Shown: piece by piece, positions 7,254 through 10,405 of the stretch | How the letters are laid out: each line of letters begins with the position of its first letter | How positions within the stretch are numbered: the first letter of the stretch is position 1 | From: a bacterium | GTDB lineage: Bacteria; Pseudomonadota; Gammaproteobacteria; Berkiellales; Berkiellaceae | Length of the DNA stretch: 10,405 nt | Reading direction: 5' to 3' | Assembly: GCA_009927065.1 (NCBI GenBank) | Contig: RFNU01000191.1 | Span: 1 to 10,405 of the forward strand | Position numbers and translations under genes: made by a program | Notes under the pieces: generated by a model | Databases searched by the model: none | Told to the model about the DNA's origin: nothing | What the model saw: only the letters and a program-made list of their open reading frames with translations

Positions 7254-7589
7254 TCAAACAGAAAAACTTTCATTGCAACCACAAGAATGCTTTGCATTAG
7301 GGTTTTCCAAATGTAACATTTGACCAAAACCAGATGACGTTAGATTGACTTTTAACCCATTTAAATAATCTCTACCTATCTCTTTGTTAACAAGAATGGC
7401 TATTTTTTCATTCAGTGTAATATGAAGATCATCTGGAGTGCTATGATCGACCTCTTCTATCTTGTAAGACAACCCTGAACAACCACCTTTAATCACATCA
7501 ATTCGAAGGTATGGCTTAGTGATGAAATCAAGAAGATACTTTCTTGCTTCATCTGAGACATGAATTTCAATATGTTCATTATTACTCAT
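7254..7589 (-). CDS. iscA: IscA-like A-type iron-sulfur carrier
   Basis: A-type carrier that receives Fe-S clusters or iron and passes them to apo-proteins. The 111 residues carry the three family cysteines: Cys37 in GGCSGLSY and Cys103/Cys105 in SCGC. TPDD (51-54) and the ESFSV tail resemble IscA (TPED, ESFHV) more than ErpA or SufA, but the split is not certain. The usual CGCG is CGCN here, and the segment before NPNA (GFGQMLHLE) is longer than the common GFxFxNPNA. ATG 7589 overlaps the desulfurase gene by 8 bp. Its ribosome site AGGAG lies inside that gene with 9-nt spacing, so the two are translationally coupled. The coupling implies joint use of desulfurase-derived sulfur. No iscU lies between them. 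Confidence 0.88.
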   Translation of the reverse strand: MSNNEHIEIHVSDEARKYLLDFITKPYLRIDVIKGGCSGLSYKIEEVDHSTPDDLHITLNEKIAILVNKEIGRDYLNGLKVNLTSSGFGQMLHLENPNAKHSCGCNESFSV

Positions 7590-8721
7590 TAGTCTTCTCT
7601 CCTTTAAAAAGGGTTGTTATCAGAGCAATCAACTCATCTCTCTCTTCAACAGTAAAATCCCAACCAAAACTTAATCGACATATACGTTGCTGTTGGTCCA
7701 CTGAATATCCAAGATGACTTAAAATATGAGAACCTTCTGCTGCATATGCACTACAAGCTGAGCCTTTTGAATAAGCCACCTCTGAAGCAAAAGTCTCTAT
7801 ATTTTTTTCCAAAGAAGGATGGATACTAAAAGTGACTATATGCGGTAAAGAATGCTCTTGTGTTAATAACGTCAACCCTTTTAAGTTTCGAAGAGTACTC
7901 AAAACAACACGTTGATGTTCTTTGAGTTCTTTTTGGTTTTTTGCAGTCCAATAGCTTAAGGCTGCTTCAAAGCTTGCAATCATTATGACAGGAAGTGTTC
8001 CTGATCGGCGATTCTCTTGCTGACCTCCTCCTAAAAAGAGAGGTTTAACGACTTTTCTAGGGCGCAAGCGTAAAAAAAGCGCACCTATACCGACAGGTGC
8101 TCCCATTTTGTGCCCTGAAAAACTCATTGACTGACAAGGTATGTGTTGCAAGTTAATTTCAATTTTACCTAAAGATTGGGCGGCATCAAGATGAACATAA
8201 ATACCGTGCTCTTTTATCCATGGCCATAATATTTCCAAAGAATCTAGCCACCCTAATTCATTATTACCCAGGGGAAGTAATAAAATACTCGTCAACGGAT
8301 CATCAATTAAAGATTTAACCTCTTGCACTGCCAACAACCCTGTATTTTTATCTAAAGGTAAGGATTGAACTTTTAGCCCCCGTTCATTGCCTAAAGCTAA
8401 AGCAGGTTCAATCAAAGACTTATGTGCCAACGGATGATAGTAAACAGAGGCTTTTTTATGTTTATCTAAAAGCGTTTGGACAGCGATTTGAATAGCCAAA
8501 TTATTAGCCTCTGTTGCTCCTGATGTCCAAATTAATTCTTTGACCAGGCATTGTAAACGAGTAGCGACTTTTTCTTGAGCACGATCAATCAACTCAGTAG
8601 CTTGGCGCCCAAAAGGATGTTGGGCCCCAGGATTGCCTAAAACATTGTCCATCGAGGCAATCAATAGTTTTTTTACGCTTGGTAACAGCCTCATTGTAGC
8701 GGCATTGTCACAATAATACAT
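7582..8721 (-). CDS. Short IscS/NifS-type cysteine desulfurase (PLP)
   Basis: PLP-dependent enzyme predicted to release sulfur from L-cysteine as an enzyme persulfide for Fe-S clusters or tRNA thiolation. Conserved features: His100 (AHKS), Asn154 (NNELG), Asp179 and Gln182 (LDAAQ), His204-Lys205 (SGHK, the PLP lysine), RSGTLP (239-244) and catalytic Cys323 in GSACSA, as in group I (IscS/NifS) enzymes. At 379 residues it is about 25 shorter than E. coli IscS (404). The C-terminus stops soon after the FTVEE region, so the tail used by IscS to dock IscU seems missing. The common FSLGRF motif is LSFGWDF. It may therefore be a second, NifS-like desulfurase rather than the housekeeping IscS. ATG 8721 follows trmJ by 4 bp with AAGG 10 nt upstream, and its 3' end overlaps the carrier gene. 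The family is certain, the exact subtype is not. Confidence 0.92.
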   Translation of the reverse strand: MYYCDNAATMRLLPSVKKLLIASMDNVLGNPGAQHPFGRQATELIDRAQEKVATRLQCLVKELIWTSGATEANNLAIQIAVQTLLDKHKKASVYYHPLAHKSLIEPALALGNERGLKVQSLPLDKNTGLLAVQEVKSLIDDPLTSILLLPLGNNELGWLDSLEILWPWIKEHGIYVHLDAAQSLGKIEINLQHIPCQSMSFSGHKMGAPVGIGALFLRLRPRKVVKPLFLGGGQQENRRSGTLPVIMIASFEAALSYWTAKNQKELKEHQRVVLSTLRNLKGLTLLTQEHSLPHIVTFSIHPSLEKNIETFASEVAYSKGSACSAYAAEGSHILSHLGYSVDQQQRICRLSFGWDFTVEERDELIALITTLFKGEKTNE

Positions 8722-8725
8722 AAGC

Positions 8726-9466
8726 TTAAGACCTTTTTGTCAATGCTTTAAAAAAGCCAAATAAAAACTTAACATCATCTTCTTGAGTCAGAATTTTATT
8801 AAAAATTACTCTTAAGCGAAGTAAAGTACGCTCAAGAGTTGTTCGTTGACAAAAATCTTTCATAATCTCATTATGAGTAATATCATCAATGTACTGATAA
8901 AAAGCTTGAGTCAATCCAATTGAGCTTGTTTGTTCAGATAATGCTTCATCGATGTGATCGGGACAAGCATGCTTTTCTTGCGCAAGGCCTAAAGAGTAAG
9001 TCACAATCTGAACAGCTTGAGCCAAATTCAGGGAGCTGTAATTTTTATTAAAAGTCGGAATAAAACACTGCAAGTGGCAATACGATAACTCTTTATTCGT
9101 CAAACCAGTGCGTTCTGAACCAAATAATAAAACAACTGAACGGTTGTTTATTTGACTAAGGCGCTCAGATAACTCGGGTAATGAACAATGGTTAACATTC
9201 ATTTCTCTTGGCCGAGCTGAAAAGCCAACGATAAAATGCTCTTGTGCTAAAAGTCGATCTAGATCTTTTTCAATCATAGCGTTGTCAAGCAAGTCACTAG
9301 CATGTGAGGCCAGCTGATACGCAGGAGAGCTATGAATATCACATTGTGGGGCGATAACAAGCAATTGATTAAACCCCATGACCGACGCTGCGCGTGCAGA
9401 TGCACCAACATTTTCAGCTAATTGTGGCCGACATAAAGCTACTTTATATATTTTTTTTGCATTCAC
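8726..9466 (-). CDS. trmJ: TrmJ, tRNA (cytidine/uridine-32-2'-O-) methyltransferase (SPOUT)
   Basis: SpoU/TrmH-superfamily methyltransferase that 2'-O-methylates position 32 of tRNA anticodon loops using SAM. At 246 residues it matches E. coli TrmJ. The three SPOUT motifs are visible: PQLAENVGASARA (14-26) with the conserved Asn, LLFGSERTGLTN (about 113-124) forming the knot, and NYSSLNLAQAVQI (about 142-154). Start: a GTG at 9466 is the only workable one. The next upstream in-frame codons reach a TAG at 9470-9472, and the nearby ATG (9462) is out of frame. The ribosome site is weak. It opens a tight - strand group trmJ-desulfurase-iscA and is divergent from suhB, exactly the E. coli suhB/trmJ arrangement. 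In E. coli iscR would come next; here it is absent. Confidence 0.95.
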   Translation of the reverse strand: MNAKKIYKVALCRPQLAENVGASARAASVMGFNQLLVIAPQCDIHSSPAYQLASHASDLLDNAMIEKDLDRLLAQEHFIVGFSARPREMNVNHCSLPELSERLSQINNRSVVLLFGSERTGLTNKELSYCHLQCFIPTFNKNYSSLNLAQAVQIVTYSLGLAQEKHACPDHIDEALSEQTSSIGLTQAFYQYIDDITHNEIMKDFCQRTTLERTLLRLRVIFNKILTQEDDVKFLFGFFKALTKRS

Positions 9467-9505
9467 ACTCTAAGTCTATTCCTAAAACATCTGTTTTTTG
9501 TTAAC

Positions 9506-9511
9506 ATTATA
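9506..9511 (-). promoter_or_regulatory. Candidate -10 element for trmJ
   Basis: A perfect TATAAT on the - strand in the 75-bp divergent gap, 39 nt before the GTG start of trmJ. No TTGACA-like -35 occurs at 16-18 bp. A 6-bp inverted repeat AAAACA-TC-TGTTTT (9484-9497) falls in the predicted leader and might be an operator or a weak hairpin. The gap must also hold the suhB promoter, but I could not identify a convincing one. Confidence 0.35.
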
Positions 9512-9541
9512 CCCTCTAAAATCCAATAAGAGCTAGCTTTT

Positions 9542-10297
9542 ATGCACCCAAATGTTAATTACAGTATCAAAATTTTGCGCGATCTAGGAAAAAAAATCGC
9601 TCGTTATTTCGATGATCGTTCACAGCATTCATCAGAGGTTGAATTTCAACCAGGTCCTGTAAGTTTTCTCAATGGTATTGTTGATAAACTGTTCAATGAG
9701 CTCAATAGGGCTTATGACAATCCTGTTATCATTGATCTTGATAAAGCGACAGCTTTAGAACTTCAAAGTGCAGAGCATCATGAAATTTGGGGATACCAAG
9801 TTCTTTGCGGTTATGATAATTTTTTAAACAATATTCCTCTATTTTGTCTTACATTATCTAATTTCAGATACGGTCAAGTACAGCATGCTGTTATTTATAA
9901 TCCTTTAACAGATGAAGTGTATCATGCAAGTAAGGGCATGGGCGCTCAAGTGAATGGGCATCGTTTACGCATTCAGCCAAAAAATGATATTCAAATGGCT
10001 TACCTTAATCGAGTGCAAGATGGTTTATTATCACCTATCAATAATTGCGCTTTACGTTTACTGGGTTCACCGAACTTAGAGCTTGCTTACTTGGCTGCCA
10101 ATCGTGCTGATGTTACGTTGCATCATATGGCTGATTCAATCAATATCACTGCAGGTAAATTGATTGCTCGTGAAGCTGGCGCTATGTGCTTTATTCATGA
10201 AGGTGCAACAAAGCGCGATCAACTTGTTCTTAATGGTTCTATTGAACACCTTAAGAGAATTATTGACACTCTAACACAAGCAGCTGGCAGCAACTAA
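9542..10297 (+). CDS. suhB: SuhB homologue lacking inositol-monophosphatase active-site residues (probable pseudoenzyme)
   Basis: Inositol-monophosphatase-family protein, recognised as SuhB by its divergent position next to trmJ and by the N-terminal MHP, GMGAQVNGHRLR (132-143), LELAYLAANRAD (179-190) and AGKLIAREAG (204-213), which parallel E. coli SuhB. At 251 residues it is slightly shorter than E. coli (267). The metal-binding positions are changed. E. coli WVIDPLDGTTNF corresponds to WGYQVLCGYDNF (83-94), turning Asp84 and Asp87 into Gln86 and Cys89. The TEES glutamate corresponds to Leu66. The PWDFAAG Asp corresponds to Asn201. Phosphatase activity is therefore not expected. E. coli SuhB also acts without catalysis in the NusA/B/E/G rRNA antitermination complex, the likely retained role. 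ATG 9542 has AAGAG (9528-9532) 9 nt upstream. The frame is open with no damage, so this is a maintained gene rather than a decayed one. Confidence 0.87.
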   Translation: MHPNVNYSIKILRDLGKKIARYFDDRSQHSSEVEFQPGPVSFLNGIVDKLFNELNRAYDNPVIIDLDKATALELQSAEHHEIWGYQVLCGYDNFLNNIPLFCLTLSNFRYGQVQHAVIYNPLTDEVYHASKGMGAQVNGHRLRIQPKNDIQMAYLNRVQDGLLSPINNCALRLLGSPNLELAYLAANRADVTLHHMADSINITAGKLIAREAGAMCFIHEGATKRDQLVLNGSIEHLKRIIDTLTQAAGSN

Positions 10298-10404
10298 TTT
10301 AAAGTAATCTCTGGGAATTTTCCATTCAGAGTTTTTAAAAAACTCTTGAACAAAACACGTGCGCAATCCTTTTCGTTGACGGGAAGGTCAAGCACGTCCT
10401 GCTC
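10294..10404 (-). CDS. Possible 3' end of an unidentified gene, open to the window edge
   Basis: A - strand frame runs without a stop from the right edge to a TAG at 10294-10296, giving 36 residues that include DVLDLPVNEKDCARV and FLKTLNGKFPEITLN. It would converge on suhB and overlap its stop codon. The outer 55 bp are about 53% G+C, clearly above the surrounding DNA. I do not recognise the protein. The + strand frame in register with suhB is also stop-free here (though it begins after the suhB stop), and a terminator candidate overlaps, so this could be chance. Treat as a tentative partial gene. Confidence 0.3.
   Translation of the reverse strand, partial: EQDVLDLPVNEKDCARVLFKSFLKTLNGKFPEITLN
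10309..10336 (+). terminator. Candidate intrinsic terminator of suhB
   Basis: Starts 12 nt after the suhB stop codon: CTCTG (10309-10313) pairs with CAGAG (10327-10331), extended inward by GGA/TCC with a 3-nt bulge, and is followed by TTTTT (10332-10336). The position and U tract fit a Rho-independent terminator, though the stem is short and the U tract brief. It overlaps a possible - strand frame, so part of the pairing could be coding sequence. Confidence 0.45.
10328..10346. repeat. 9-bp palindrome next to the suhB terminator
   Basis: AGAGTTTTT, a single A, then AAAAACTCT: a near-perfect palindrome that reuses the 3' arm of the terminator stem. It could offer an alternative fold or simply extend the termination region. 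With a 1-nt centre it cannot form a tight RNA hairpin without losing inner pairs. Confidence 0.35.
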
Positions 10405-10405
10405 T

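Noticed and set aside
9542..10297. suhB as a decaying pseudogene
   Set aside because: The frame is full, near normal length, has a plausible ribosome site and keeps structural motifs; only the catalytic ligands are changed, which fits selective loss of activity rather than decay.
10357..10397. ACGTGC ... GCACGT inverted repeat as an insertion-sequence end
   Set aside because: Only 6 bp arms 29 bp apart, no target duplication visible, and the window ends too soon to test it.

Overview
The window looks like chromosomal core DNA from an AT-rich, probably obligately intracellular gammaproteobacterium. A Legionellales-type host-associated lineage (Coxiella, Rickettsiella or Berkiella-like) is my guess, not a demonstrated assignment. 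Two things support this. The gene order is a condensed version of the E. coli min-57 region (suhB, trmJ, isc genes, ndk, rlmN, yfgM, bamB). Two ATP/ADP-translocase (NTT/Tlc family) genes, typical of energy-parasitic bacteria, lie inside it.

Layout from right to left: suhB is alone on the + strand (9542-10297). Everything else with a confident call is on the - strand: trmJ, a short IscS/NifS-type cysteine desulfurase and an IscA-like carrier (7254-9466, almost no gaps). After a 137-bp gap come ndk and rlmN (5506-7116), then two tandem nucleotide transporters (2213-5423). A 358-bp AT-rich gene-free stretch (1855-2212) follows, then yfgM and bamB (24-1854). A short reading frame open to the right edge (10294-10404, - strand, locally GC-richer) may be the end of another gene.

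How the genes fit together: the trmJ cluster combines tRNA methylation with sulfur mobilisation and Fe-S delivery. RlmN is itself a 4Fe-4S radical-SAM enzyme. Ndk balances NTP pools beside two carriers predicted to exchange host ATP for bacterial ADP, or to import other nucleotides. YfgM and BamB serve inner-membrane translocon quality control and outer-membrane protein assembly.

Most interesting points: (1) the SuhB homologue keeps the fold but has lost the metal-ligand residues of inositol monophosphatases, so it looks like a pseudoenzyme kept for a non-catalytic role such as rRNA antitermination. (2) Two NTT genes occupy the slot where pilF/pilW, rodZ, ispG and hisS normally sit. (3) One of the two NTTs carries conservative swaps (Glu to Asp, Lys to Arg) at charged motif positions that its neighbour keeps. 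(4) The isc locus is stripped to a desulfurase and a carrier, without iscR, iscU, hscBA or fdx. I saw no CRISPR array, tRNA, rRNA, insertion sequence or defence system.
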